Positions 33,322 through 42,475 of a DNA stretch of 64,000 bases are shown one piece after another (the stretch's first letter is position 1; each line of letters begins with the position of its first letter). Source of the DNA: Christiangramia portivictoriae DSM 23547 (GTDB lineage Bacteria; Bacteroidota; Bacteroidia; Flavobacteriales; Flavobacteriaceae); contig NZ_KE383971.1 in the NCBI RefSeq assembly GCF_000423045.1, positions 10,092-74,091 on the forward strand, written 5' to 3'. The notes under the pieces were generated by a model. That model saw nothing but the letters and a program-made list of their open reading frames with translations. It had not been told where the DNA came from and did no database searches. The position numbers and the translations under genes are program-made.

Positions 33322-33873
33322 TTAAAACCAGTTTTTTTCCATACATGCGGCCAAAGCAGTTCTGGCTCGATGAATAATTACCCACAAATTAGACGGCGTG
33401 ATATCGAATTCATTACAGATAGCTTCCGTATCTACACCATCGATAGTTTTACGTTTAAAAATTGCAGCCTGCTTTTCATTGATCGAATCCAGGCAGTCAA
33501 GAATTGCCAGTCCCAGTTCATTATTTTCCATCTCATCTTCAGCAGTGCGGTCAAATTGATCTGCTACCTGTTCTTCCAGCCATTCACCTTCACTGTCCTC
33601 ACCTGTATAATTGATCTTTACCTCTGCCTGACCCTTTTTCGAATTATTGCGACGATAATGATCTATGATCTTTCTCTTGAGGATAGAAATAAGCCAGGTT
33701 CTTTCGCTTGCTTCACCTTTAAAATTTTTGGCAGACTTCAAACCCGCCAGGAATGTTTCAGAGATGAGATCATTGGCGACTTCACGGTCATTTACACGCA
33801 CGATCGTATAATTAAACAGATAATCGGAATATCTGTCTACCCATTTATTTGGATCAAGTTGGTTTGAAGGCAT
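33322..33873 (-). CDS. ECF-type RNA polymerase sigma factor
   Basis: 183 residues with sigma region 2 (WVDRYSDYLFNYTIVRVNDREVANDLISETFLAGLK contexts), the region 2.4 stretch ERTWLISILKRKIIDHYRR and a region 4 helix-turn-helix (IDGVDTEAICNEFDITPSNLWVIIHRARTAL type, about 140-172). An acidic insert with two E/D-rich segments links them. I use the ATG at 33873; a TTG at 33894 falls next to the probable transcription start. Co-transcribed with the zinc anti-sigma protein. Target promoters are unknown. Confidence 0.9.
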   Translation of the reverse strand: MPSNQLDPNKWVDRYSDYLFNYTIVRVNDREVANDLISETFLAGLKSAKNFKGEASERTWLISILKRKIIDHYRRNNSKKGQAEVKINYTGEDSEGEWLEEQVADQFDRTAEDEMENNELGLAILDCLDSINEKQAAIFKRKTIDGVDTEAICNEFDITPSNLWVIIHRARTALAACMEKNWF

Positions 33874-33896
33874 GTGTGCTAGTGACGATTGCAACT

Positions 33897-33904
33897 CAAA
33901 AATA
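33897..33904 (-). promoter_or_regulatory. TATTTTTG promoter box of the sigma/anti-sigma operon
   Basis: TAnnTTTG match on the minus strand, 23 bases before the ATG at 33873. Confidence 0.5.
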
Positions 33905-33964
33905 TGAAAAGAATGGCGATCCTGTTACTTTATGCTCAGGTTTTACCATTCTTTTCAGATTTGA

Positions 33965-35995
33965 TTACTTACTTATCAAACCAGCTCTTCGTAACAAAGC
34001 ATCTGGTTTTGGCTCTTTTCCACGGAAGCGTTTGTACAGTTCCATTGGATGTTCTGTACCACCTTTAGATAGGATATTCTCTTTAAATTTATCTGCGATC
34101 TCCTTGCTGAAAATTCCGTTTTCTGTAAAATATTCAAAAGCATCTGCGTCCAGTACTTCTGCCCATTTGTAGGAATAGTAACCTGCAGAGTAACCGCCCT
34201 GGAAAATATGAGAGAACGCCGTACTCATACAATTGCTATCCACTTCCGGGAATAATCTGGTAGGCTCAAAGGCCTCAACTTCATGAGCCTTTACATTGGT
34301 TACATTTGAAGGGTCCTTTGCATGCCAGCTAAGATCTAGCATTCCAAAACTTAGCTGTCTAAGGGTTGCCATCCCTTCCAGGAAACTGGAAGATTCCTTG
34401 ATTTTGGTGATATATTCCTGTGGAATGGTTTCGCCGGTTTTATAATGTTTAGCGAATAGTTGCAGGGCTTCTTTTTCATAACACCAGTTTTCAAGAACCT
34501 GGCTTGGTAGTTCCACAAAATCCCAGTAGACATTCGCTCCGGAAAGACTAGGGTAGGTTGTATCTGCCAGCATGCCGTGCAGCGCATGGCCAAATTCATG
34601 GAACAAGGTTGTAACTTCATTAAATGTAAGCAATGAAGGTTGTTTTTCTGTTGGTTTGGTGAAATTACATACTATGGAAATATGCGGTCTTTCATTCTTG
34701 CCGTTTTCCATAGACTGCTGTTTGTAGATAGTCATCCAGGCACCATCCCTCTTTCCGGGACGTGGATGAAAGTCGGCATAGAACAGGGCTACATCATTTC
34801 CTGAATTATCGGTTACATTATAGGTTTTCACGTCCTTGTGATACACATCTACCTTCGTAGTCTGCTCAAAATTGAGTCCGTACAGTTTTCCTGCAATGGT
34901 GAAAACGCCATCAATCACATTTTCCAGCTGGAAATAAGGCTTTAGCTTTTCATCATCCAGATCAAATAATTTCTGTTTCAGTTTTTCAGAGTAATATGCT
35001 GAATCCCATTTCTGCAGCGTGTCGACCTGGTCTAGTTCCTTTGCGAACTTTTCCAGTTGATCAAACTCTTTTTCTGCCGCGGGTTTAGCTTTATCCAACA
35101 TTTCCTTAAGAAAGGAATCAACTTTTTGAGGGGTCTCTGCCATGCGTTCTTCCAGAACGAAATGCGCATGGGAATCATAACCCAGCAACTTCGCTCTTTT
35201 GTACCGCAGTTGGGCGATATCAAGTACGTTTTGCTGATTATCCAGTTCATCCCCTTTAAAAGCTCTGGACCCGAAAGCCAGCGATAGTTCTTTTCGCAAT
35301 TCCCTGTCATCAGCATATTTCATGAAAGGAATGTAGCTTGGGTATTCAAGACTGAAAATCCAGCCTTCAATATTTTTGGATTTTGCAATATTTCTGGCTT
35401 CTTCCTTAAAACTTTCTGGTAAGCCGCTTAAACGGGATTCTTCAGTAACAACCAGCTCGTATTTATTGGTTTCTGCTAAAACATTTTCACCAAACTGCAA
35501 TTTTAACCTGGATAGTTTTTTATCGATTTCACGTAGAGCCTGTTGGTCTTCGCTGGATAGGTTCGCGCCATTTCGGGAGAATGCCTTGTATTTTTGCTCA
35601 AGTAAGGTAGTTTGCTCTTTGTTCAGTTCTAACGATGCTCTATTTTCATATACTTTTTTGACTCTTGCAAACAGTTTTTGGTTGAGAATGATGTCATTCT
35701 TGAATTCTGAAAGTAAAGGCGAAACATCCTGAGCTATCTTTTGAATTTCTTCATTGGTTTCCGCAGAATTGATATTGAAAAAAATGCTGGTAATGCGATC
35801 CAGTTTCTTTCCAGAAAACTCTAAAGCCTCGATAGTATTTTCAAAGGTTGGACCTTCCTCACTGGACGTTATGATTTCAATGTCATTTTTGGCAAATTCT
35901 ATAGCTTTAAGAATAGCAGGCTTATAATCTGAAGTTTTGATGCCTGAGAATGGAGCCTGATTAAAATCTTCTAGAAGTATATTTTGAGAGCTCAT
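33965..35995 (-). CDS. M3 family oligopeptidase (Dcp/OpdA-like)
   Basis: Zinc metallopeptidase that cuts short peptides. 676 residues without a signal peptide, hence cytosolic. The zinc motif HEFGHALHG is at 466-474 (ligands His466 and His470, catalytic Glu467) and a further Glu ligand is expected about 25 residues later in the YWDFVELPSQVLENW segment. The 676-680 length matches peptidyl-dipeptidase Dcp and oligopeptidase A; the two cannot be separated by eye. Single gene. Confidence 0.92.
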   Translation of the reverse strand: MSSQNILLEDFNQAPFSGIKTSDYKPAILKAIEFAKNDIEIITSSEEGPTFENTIEALEFSGKKLDRITSIFFNINSAETNEEIQKIAQDVSPLLSEFKNDIILNQKLFARVKKVYENRASLELNKEQTTLLEQKYKAFSRNGANLSSEDQQALREIDKKLSRLKLQFGENVLAETNKYELVVTEESRLSGLPESFKEEARNIAKSKNIEGWIFSLEYPSYIPFMKYADDRELRKELSLAFGSRAFKGDELDNQQNVLDIAQLRYKRAKLLGYDSHAHFVLEERMAETPQKVDSFLKEMLDKAKPAAEKEFDQLEKFAKELDQVDTLQKWDSAYYSEKLKQKLFDLDDEKLKPYFQLENVIDGVFTIAGKLYGLNFEQTTKVDVYHKDVKTYNVTDNSGNDVALFYADFHPRPGKRDGAWMTIYKQQSMENGKNERPHISIVCNFTKPTEKQPSLLTFNEVTTLFHEFGHALHGMLADTTYPSLSGANVYWDFVELPSQVLENWCYEKEALQLFAKHYKTGETIPQEYITKIKESSSFLEGMATLRQLSFGMLDLSWHAKDPSNVTNVKAHEVEAFEPTRLFPEVDSNCMSTAFSHIFQGGYSAGYYSYKWAEVLDADAFEYFTENGIFSKEIADKFKENILSKGGTEHPMELYKRFRGKEPKPDALLRRAGLISK

Positions 35996-36177
35996 ATTTT
36001 TTATTTTAACGCTATTGCAATATTAAATGAACGTTTTCGCGCTGAATTTGATTTAAATTTTTATTTTAGCCTTTTAATCGATTAAATATCAACTATTAAC
36101 GATATAGTAGTTAAACAGGTTCTGGTTAAAATTTAGAATGGTTAATAAATAATAACGGATTAAAAGTTTACTGCTTA

Positions 36178-36203
36178 GGGATCACTTTGTGATCCCTTTT
36201 TTT
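36178..36203 (+). terminator. Orphan terminator-like hairpin on the + strand
   Basis: Eight-bp stem GGGATCAC/GTGATCCC, loop TTT, then TTTTTTTATT on the + strand. Both neighbouring genes run on the minus strand, and on that strand no T-run follows the hairpin. The AT-rich 35996-36177 region upstream has no ORF I can support. Confidence 0.6.
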
Positions 36204-36693
36204 ATTCCTTTTTCTGAACGCTTTTCGCGCCTTCGATCACCTTCTGTTTAAGACCTTCTTTGTAGACAAGGATCTTATCCATTACACATTTATCGGCTGT
36301 TCCTATGATCTGTGCCGCAAGGATTCCTGCATTCTTGGCACCGTCGAGTGCAACAGTCGCAACAGGAACACCACCTGGCATTTGCAGAATCGACAGGACA
36401 GAATCCCATCCATCTATAGAATTTCTGGATTTCACCGGAACGCCAATTACTGGCAATGGGGACATGGAAGCTACCATGCCTGGAAGGTGTGCTGCTCCGC
36501 CAGCCCCTGCGATGATCACTTTAATCTCTCTTTCGTGGGCATTTTTACTGAAATCAAATAATTTTTCAGGAGTTCTGTGGGCAGACACAATATCCACTTC
36601 TACCGGAATGTCAAATCCTTCCAATACGTCGATTGCCTCTTGCATTACTGGCATATCACTGGTGCTACCCATGATCACGGCTACTTTTCCCAT
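36202..36693 (-). CDS. purE: N5-carboxyaminoimidazole ribonucleotide mutase PurE
   Basis: Converts N5-CAIR to CAIR in de novo purine synthesis. 163 residues with the N-terminal MGSTSDMP motif, the VSAHRTPEK His segment and GAGGAAHLPGM, all typical of class I PurE. It starts one base after the purK stop, so the pair acts as one transcription unit. Confidence 0.95.
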   Translation of the reverse strand: MGKVAVIMGSTSDMPVMQEAIDVLEGFDIPVEVDIVSAHRTPEKLFDFSKNAHEREIKVIIAGAGGAAHLPGMVASMSPLPVIGVPVKSRNSIDGWDSVLSILQMPGGVPVATVALDGAKNAGILAAQIIGTADKCVMDKILVYKEGLKQKVIEGAKSVQKKE

Positions 36694-36694
36694 C

Positions 36695-37858
36695 TTATTT
36701 ATTTTTACTAATAACTTGAATGCTGTTCTTTACTTCTTCGGCGATCTTACGAGCTTCACCAAGATCCTTATTTACGATCGTTACATGCCCCATTTTCCGA
36801 AACGGCCTGGTGATCTTTTTGCCATAGATATGTGGAGTTACTCCTTCCATACCCATGATCTTATCTATGTTCTTGTACTGGACTTCACCTTCATGATTTT
36901 CATCGCCAACCAGATTTACCATGATCCCGCCAAGTTTACTATCGGTTTTACCCAATGGCAGGTCCAGAATTGCTCTAATTTGCTGTTCGAACTGGTTGGT
37001 GTAGGAAGCTTCTATACTGTAATGTCCGCTATTATGTGGTCTTGGAGCCACTTCATTAATTAAAATCTCGTCATCTTCAGTCTGGAACATTTCAACGGCA
37101 AGGAGTCCTACATGTTCAAATGCTTCAGATACATTTTTAGCAAGTTCTCGTGCTTTCTCTGCAACATGATCTTCAATACGTGCGGGGCAAATAACATATT
37201 CTACCTGGTTGGCAGTAGGATGAAATTCCATCTCCACCACAGGATAAGTGCGAACTTCACCTGAGGGATTCCGCGCTACGATAACCGCCAGTTCATTCTT
37301 AAAAGGCACCAGGTTTTCAGCAATACATTCAGCATCCGGAAGATTATCAAGATCGGCATTGGTCCTGATGACAGAAACACCTTTTCCATCATAGCCGCCG
37401 GTAGCACTTTTCCAGACGAAAGGTAAACTTACTTTCTGCTCGTTGACGTCTGATTTTAAAAGTTCCAGATTTGGAAATCTTTTGAAAGCTGCAGTCGGTA
37501 AATTGTGTTTTTCGTAAAATTCTTTTTGTACCGCCTTATTCTGAATTTTCTCTAGTGTTGCTGCGGAAGGGTATGTTTTAACGCCTTCGCTTTCCAGCTG
37601 TTTTAAAGCTTCTATATTAATACCTTCAATTTCGAAAGTTAATATATCTGCTTTTCTACCAAACTGAAGAACAGTTTCGTAGTCCATTAGATCTCCCTGC
37701 TCGAAATAGTCGCAGGAAATTCTTGAAGGAGCCTCTGGACTTGGATCCAGCACAAGTGTCTGGATATCGTACTTTCGGGTCTCATAAAGCATCATTTTAC
37801 CAAGCTGGCCACCACCTAGAATTCCCAGTTTAAAGTCTGATGAGAAATAATTTACCAT
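36695..37858 (-). CDS. purK: N5-carboxyaminoimidazole ribonucleotide synthetase PurK
   Basis: ATP-grasp enzyme making N5-CAIR from AIR, bicarbonate and ATP. 387 residues: GILGGGQLGKM at the N-terminus, the ATP-grasp core LPFVWKSATGGYDGKGV, and INEVAPRPHNSGHYSIEA. Its product is the substrate of the downstream PurE. The two together are the bacterial (class I) route. Confidence 0.95.
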   Translation of the reverse strand: MVNYFSSDFKLGILGGGQLGKMMLYETRKYDIQTLVLDPSPEAPSRISCDYFEQGDLMDYETVLQFGRKADILTFEIEGINIEALKQLESEGVKTYPSAATLEKIQNKAVQKEFYEKHNLPTAAFKRFPNLELLKSDVNEQKVSLPFVWKSATGGYDGKGVSVIRTNADLDNLPDAECIAENLVPFKNELAVIVARNPSGEVRTYPVVEMEFHPTANQVEYVICPARIEDHVAEKARELAKNVSEAFEHVGLLAVEMFQTEDDEILINEVAPRPHNSGHYSIEASYTNQFEQQIRAILDLPLGKTDSKLGGIMVNLVGDENHEGEVQYKNIDKIMGMEGVTPHIYGKKITRPFRKMGHVTIVNKDLGEARKIAEEVKNSIQVISKNK

Positions 37859-37877
37859 AAGTTAATTCGGCTTTTCG

Positions 37878-37885
37878 CAAAAATA
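37878..37885 (-). promoter_or_regulatory. TATTTTTG promoter box of purK-purE
   Basis: TAnnTTTG match on the minus strand, 19 bases before the purK ATG; 67 bases from the divergent hpt-adk box. Confidence 0.5.
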
Positions 37886-37952
37886 AGTTATTCCTGATTC
37901 CTGCCATATTTATTCAGCAAGAATTCGGGAAGGCCGGCTTGTATAGAATCCT

Positions 37953-37960
37953 TATCTTTG
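37953..37960 (+). promoter_or_regulatory. TATCTTTG promoter box of hpt-adk
   Basis: TAnnTTTG match 20 bases before the TTG start, giving a leader of about 14 bases. Confidence 0.55.
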
Positions 37961-37980
37961 CCACTTAAAATTGCTGAATT

Positions 37981-39093
37981 TTGATAAAGCTACACGATCT
38001 GGAATTCGAACCTTATATCTCTGAGGAGGAAATTACGAAAGCCATTGATACTATTGCTAAACGATTGAATGACGAATATACAGGCAGAAAACCTGTATTT
38101 ATCGGGATCCTGAACGGCTCTTTTATGTTTGCTTCCGAAGTGATCAAACGATTTGAGAGTGACTGCGAGATAAGTTTCGTGAAAATGGGTTCTTATGAAG
38201 GCACCAAAACAACCGGGGAAGTTAAAACTTTATTGGGTTTAGGACAGGAACTTGCAGGTAGGGAAGTTGTGCTTTTGGAAGATATTGTAGATACCGGTAA
38301 TACGCTCGTTGAGGTGGATAGAATTTTAACTGAGGCAGGTGTAGCTAATTACCAGGTGGCAACACTGTTCTTTAAACCTTCAGCTTACAAAAAAGATGTT
38401 CCGGTACAAATTATCGGGATGGAGATACCTAATAAATTTATTGTTGGTTACGGTCTTGACTACGACGGTCTGGGCAGGAACCTAACTCAAGTATATAAAC
38501 GCAAAGAAAGCAAAATGACAAATCTAGTGCTGTTTGGCCCTCCGGGTGCAGGCAAGGGAACTCAGGCAACCATTTTAAAGGAAAAGTACGATCTTATACA
38601 TATTTCTACAGGAGATGTATTCAGGTATAATATCAAGAATCAGACAGAACTTGGGCTCAGCGCAAAATCATTTATTGATAAGGGACAACTCGTTCCAGAT
38701 GAGGTTACCATCAATATGCTGAATGCTGAAGTTGAAAAAAATGAAGGTGCTAATGGATTTATTTTTGACGGATTTCCAAGAACTGAAGCCCAGGCTGAAG
38801 CATTAAGTGAATCTCTGGAAACGAAAGGTACTGAAGTAAATGCCATGATTGCTCTGGAAGTTGAGGATGAGATCCTTGTTGAAAGATTGCTGGAAAGAGG
38901 GAAAACTTCAGGCAGGCCAGATGACGCTGATGAACGCGTGATTAGAAATCGTATCAAAGTTTATTATGCTGAAACTGCTATTTTGAAGAATTTCTACCAG
39001 AAGCAAAATAAGTATTACGGAGTTAATGGAGAAGGTAGCATTGAAGAAATTACTGCCAGACTGAGCTCTGTGATCGATGATTTAATGAAATAA
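37981..39093 (+). CDS. Fused hypoxanthine phosphoribosyltransferase / adenylate kinase
   Basis: One 370-residue frame joins two purine enzymes. Residues 1-175 are a hypoxanthine-guanine phosphoribosyltransferase (FIGILNGSFMF, the PRPP motif VVLLEDIVDTGNTL, and PNKFIVGYGLDYDGLGRNL). After a short linker (KRKESK), residues 179-370 are a full adenylate kinase (P-loop LFGPPGAGKGTQAT, STGDVFRYN, FDGFPRTEAQA, GRPDDADE), with the short lid form lacking zinc cysteines. An in-frame ATG at 38515 opens the kinase, so a separate kinase polypeptide could also be made. The TTG start at 37981 is chosen because no ATG precedes it. obgE follows after three bases. Confidence 0.93.
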   Translation: MIKLHDLEFEPYISEEEITKAIDTIAKRLNDEYTGRKPVFIGILNGSFMFASEVIKRFESDCEISFVKMGSYEGTKTTGEVKTLLGLGQELAGREVVLLEDIVDTGNTLVEVDRILTEAGVANYQVATLFFKPSAYKKDVPVQIIGMEIPNKFIVGYGLDYDGLGRNLTQVYKRKESKMTNLVLFGPPGAGKGTQATILKEKYDLIHISTGDVFRYNIKNQTELGLSAKSFIDKGQLVPDEVTINMLNAEVEKNEGANGFIFDGFPRTEAQAEALSESLETKGTEVNAMIALEVEDEILVERLLERGKTSGRPDDADERVIRNRIKVYYAETAILKNFYQKQNKYYGVNGEGSIEEITARLSSVIDDLMK

Positions 39094-39096
39094 GAT

Positions 39097-40092
39097 ATGA
39101 CTGAAGGGAATTTTGTTGATTACGTGAAGATCCATGTATTCTCCGGAAAAGGAGGAAAAGGGTCTGCACACCTGCATAGGGAAAAATATATAACCAAAGG
39201 TGGTCCCGATGGGGGTGATGGTGGTCGAGGTGGACACGTGATCGTGAGAGGTAATGAAAACCTATGGACATTATTCCATCTCAAGTTTAAGCGTCATGTA
39301 AAGGCAGAACATGGTGGCAATGGTAGCAAACAAAGAAGTTCTGGAGCTCAGGGTGAAGATGAGTATATCGATGTGCCTTTAGGTACGGTAATCAGGGATA
39401 CTGAAACCAACGAGATCATTAAGGAGATTACTGAAGATGGTCAGGAATTTATTGTTGCTGAAGGTGGTAAAGGTGGATTAGGGAACTGGCATTTTAAAAG
39501 TTCCACGAACCAGACTCCAAGATATGCCCAACCAGGTATTGATGGGCAGCAGGTAGATATTACTCTGGAACTAAAAGTTCTTGCAGATGTTGGTCTGGTA
39601 GGTTTCCCTAATGCTGGAAAATCCACTTTACTTTCAGTAATTACTGCTGCAAAACCAAAGATTGCCAATTATGAATTTACCACTCTAAAGCCAAATCTAG
39701 GGATTGTTCAGTATCGTGATTTTCAAACTTTCGTGGTTGCAGATATTCCTGGGATCATTGAAGGAGCAGCCGAAGGTAGAGGACTGGGACATCGATTCTT
39801 AAGACATATTGAGCGTAACTCAACACTGCTATTCCTCATTCCTGCAGATGCGAAAGATATTAAAGAGCAGTACGATATTCTTGTTGATGAACTGCGTCGA
39901 TACAATCCTGAATTGATGGATAAGGACAGGCTAATCGCGATTTCAAAAAGTGATCTTTTAGACGAAGAACTTAAAGCGGAAATGAAGACACAATTAGATA
40001 AAGAACTGGACTTTCCTTACCTGTTTATATCTTCCGTAGCCCAGAAAGGCTTACAGGAATTGAAGGACAAACTATGGCAAATGCTTAATTAG
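39097..40092 (+). CDS. obgE: GTPase ObgE
   Basis: Ribosome-associated GTPase involved in 50S assembly. 331 residues: N-terminal glycine-rich Obg fold ([25 protein letters not shown], about 1-158) and a G domain with [12 protein letters not shown] (P-loop), TTLKPNLGI (switch), DIPGIIEGA (G3) and SKSDLLDEE. It lacks the C-terminal OCT domain of some homologues. It follows hpt-adk closely and may share its transcript. Confidence 0.95.
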   Translation: MTEGNFVDYVKIHVFSGKGGKGSAHLHREKYITKGGPDGGDGGRGGHVIVRGNENLWTLFHLKFKRHVKAEHGGNGSKQRSSGAQGEDEYIDVPLGTVIRDTETNEIIKEITEDGQEFIVAEGGKGGLGNWHFKSSTNQTPRYAQPGIDGQQVDITLELKVLADVGLVGFPNAGKSTLLSVITAAKPKIANYEFTTLKPNLGIVQYRDFQTFVVADIPGIIEGAAEGRGLGHRFLRHIERNSTLLFLIPADAKDIKEQYDILVDELRRYNPELMDKDRLIAISKSDLLDEELKAEMKTQLDKELDFPYLFISSVAQKGLQELKDKLWQMLN

Positions 40093-40161
40093 GCGTGTTT
40101 AAATCCTGTTAAACAGGTGTTTGCTCCGGCTGGTTTTGGCTATTTTTAGAAAAAACCGGTT

Positions 40162-40683
40162 ATGAAAATTCTAAAAATATCTACTTTATTATTATTCATG
40201 GCTGCCTGTAATACACCACGGGCAGTCTACGATTACGATCAAACGGTTCAGTTCGATCAATACAACTCGTATTCAATTTATTCAGATTTACAAACAGGAC
40301 TCAATCAGCTAGATCAGGGAAGGCTATTAAATGCTTTAAACTCTAAGATGCAGGAAAAGGGCTTCAGTAGATCTGAGACGGCCGGACTTCAGGTAAATGT
40401 ATATACGCAGGAGTACGAAAGAGATAATCGTAGCAGAGTTGGTCTTGGTCTTGGTGGAGGCGGAGGAAACGTAGGTGTAGGAGTAAGCGGCGGAATTCCA
40501 ATAGGTAAAATGGATACTTATATGAAGCTTACGTTTGATTTCATCGATGTTGAAAAAGATGCATTGGTCTGGCAGGCGGTAGTAGAAAGCAATTTTGATA
40601 TGGATGCCAATCCCGAAAAACGTCAACAAACCTTTGATAAAATAGTCGAGAAGGCATTGGAGGCTTATCCGCCAAAACAATAA
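40162..40683 (+). CDS. DUF4136 lipoprotein
   Basis: 173-residue lipoprotein (lipobox MAAC, Cys16). After the anchor comes a YDYDQTVQFDQYNSYSIYSD start and DTYMKLTFDFIDVEKDALVWQAV, the DUF4136 pattern. Between them lies a glycine-rich stretch (about 94-114, GLGLGGGGGNVGVGVSGGIP) often seen in the family. Function unknown. It ends at a long bidirectional terminator shared with the OmpA/PD40 gene. Confidence 0.8.
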   Translation: MKILKISTLLLFMAACNTPRAVYDYDQTVQFDQYNSYSIYSDLQTGLNQLDQGRLLNALNSKMQEKGFSRSETAGLQVNVYTQEYERDNRSRVGLGLGGGGGNVGVGVSGGIPIGKMDTYMKLTFDFIDVEKDALVWQAVVESNFDMDANPEKRQQTFDKIVEKALEAYPPKQ

Positions 40684-40703
40684 TCAGCTTAATAGTTATC
40701 AAT

Positions 40704-40737
40704 AAAAAAGCCCCATGCAATTGCATGGGGCTTTCCA
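40704..40737. terminator. Long bidirectional terminator
   Basis: Perfect 14-bp inverted repeat AAAGCCCCATGCAA/TTGCATGGGGCTTT (40707-40734) with no spacer, flanked by an A-run and by T-rich bases. It separates the convergent DUF4136 and OmpA/PD40 genes. Confidence 0.9.
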
Positions 40738-40768
40738 TTTTGATTGGTTAGTTAGTACAAGGTTGAAC

Positions 40769-42463
40769 CTAATTCTCGTTGTCTTCAATCATATCGTCAT
40801 CCATGGAATCTTCAGAATTCTCTTCTGTCATTGACTGACTTTTAGAATTTCTGTTTGATACTACAAATGCACTTCTTCTGTTCTTAGCATATTCTGCATT
40901 AGTACATCCGGTTGGTTGAGTACAGTCATTTACTGGACGTGTTTCACCATAACCTTCAGATGTTAGTCTGCTTCTGTCAATTCCCTTCTTAACAAGGTAG
41001 TCTACTGTAGAAGCTGCTCTTCTTTTAGATAATGCCATGTTGTAGCTGTCTGAACCTCTAGCATCTGCATGAGACTCAACTTTCACTTTGATATTTGGAT
41101 AATCATTCATGTAAGTTACCACTGAATCCAGAACAACTTCAGACTCTTTCTTGATTGTTGCTTTGTCAAAGTCGAAATAGATTTTGCTGCCATCGATCGG
41201 GATAAGATCCTGACCACTTGTTGGGTCAACTTCAGTAGGAGCTTCGACGATCTCATTCTCTTCACGTGTGAATTGATATAGATTATCTGTTCCTCTTCTA
41301 TTTGAAGCAAAGTATCCAGTTTCATCACTCTCTTTCACAACATATGCGAAATCATCGTTACCACTATTAATAGAAGATCCAAGGTTTTCTACTTCACTGA
41401 AGTCGCCTTCAGTTCTGTAGATGTCAAGGTTACCAAATCCCTGGTGTCCATCTGAAGTAAAGTATAAAACATCATCTTCACTGATGAATGGGAATTGTTC
41501 TCTATGTGCAGTGTTAACTCCAGCTCCAAGATTTTGCGGAGTTCCGAAGGTTCCATCTTCATTGATGTCTACCATATAGATATCAAACGATCCACTTCCT
41601 CCAGGCATGTCGCTGGCAAAGTATAGCTTCGATCCATCTGCGCTTAAGCTTGGATGTTCTACGGAATAGTCTTCACTGCTAAAAGGAAGTTTTTCCACGT
41701 TCGTCCACTCACCATCTACCATCTCGGCACGGTAAATACTAATGTGCGCTACACGAACATCATTTTCATTCTTCACACGATCTTCATTAGTTCTGTCAAA
41801 ATAGATAGTGTTTCCATCCTGGCTAAATGTTGCTGAACTTTCATGCTCATCTGTATTGATAACATCTGAAAAAAGAACTATGTCCTTCATCTCGCCATCT
41901 TCATCCATCTGTGCGCTGTAAAGATCCAACGCAGGCATCTTATTCCAAGGGTAGATAGGACGCTCCTGGTTCCTCGTAGAGGCAAAAGCCACTCGGTCAC
42001 CATAGAATCCAATTCCGAAGTCTGAAGATGAAGCATTGTTCATGATCTGATCGTATTTGAACTTGTGAGGAACCACGGTATCAAGAGTGTTCTTGAATTC
42101 TTCATGATTCCAGTCATTTCCTGTTAGCTCATTCATTAGCTCATCGGCTTTTACATAATTACCCTGAGCCATCAATGCGTGAGCATAACGGAATTGATAT
42201 TCCGGCGCAACAGCACCGGAATGTCTTAAAAATAACATCTCATATACTTCAGCTGCGTTCTGCATCTGGTTAGTATAGAAGTAGGAGTCTCCAAGATTCT
42301 GAAGAATCTCCTGAGATTTCTCATTTACGTTTTCATAAGCATCAGCGGCATCGATATAGGCTGCATTGGCGAAAAACTTGTTTCCGTCTCTAATGTCAGA
42401 CTTTTGACCGAAAGCGGTAATGCTCACGAATAAAATTAAAAGTGTACTATATATATTTTTCAT
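40769..42463 (-). CDS. OmpA/PD40 envelope protein of the T9SS adhesin operon
   Basis: 564 residues: signal peptide (about 1-19), a TPR-like helical region (about 25-120), a PD40-type beta-propeller (about 140-400, repeated YFASDMPGGSGSFDIY, YFTSDGHQGFGNLDIYR and YFASNRRGTDNLY) and a C-terminal OmpA domain (about 430-545) with the peptidoglycan-binding MALSKRRAASTV and YGETRPVND segments. It anchors the complex to peptidoglycan. It is the last gene of the adhesin-SprF operon, 12 bases after the PorP/SprF-like gene, and this trio recurs in Bacteroidota; the exact partner contacts are inferred. Confidence 0.85.
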   Translation of the reverse strand: MKNIYSTLLILFVSITAFGQKSDIRDGNKFFANAAYIDAADAYENVNEKSQEILQNLGDSYFYTNQMQNAAEVYEMLFLRHSGAVAPEYQFRYAHALMAQGNYVKADELMNELTGNDWNHEEFKNTLDTVVPHKFKYDQIMNNASSSDFGIGFYGDRVAFASTRNQERPIYPWNKMPALDLYSAQMDEDGEMKDIVLFSDVINTDEHESSATFSQDGNTIYFDRTNEDRVKNENDVRVAHISIYRAEMVDGEWTNVEKLPFSSEDYSVEHPSLSADGSKLYFASDMPGGSGSFDIYMVDINEDGTFGTPQNLGAGVNTAHREQFPFISEDDVLYFTSDGHQGFGNLDIYRTEGDFSEVENLGSSINSGNDDFAYVVKESDETGYFASNRRGTDNLYQFTREENEIVEAPTEVDPTSGQDLIPIDGSKIYFDFDKATIKKESEVVLDSVVTYMNDYPNIKVKVESHADARGSDSYNMALSKRRAASTVDYLVKKGIDRSRLTSEGYGETRPVNDCTQPTGCTNAEYAKNRRSAFVVSNRNSKSQSMTEENSEDSMDDDMIEDNEN

Positions 42464-42475
42464 CTTAGTCTGGTT

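Noticed and set aside
33259-33867. A 202-residue + strand open frame over the sigma factor
   Set aside because: It is a shadow of the ECF sigma gene, which has clear region 2 and region 4 features.
36305-37063. A 252-residue + strand open frame over purE-purK
   Set aside because: Both strands cannot encode here; purE and purK have complete motifs in the other direction.
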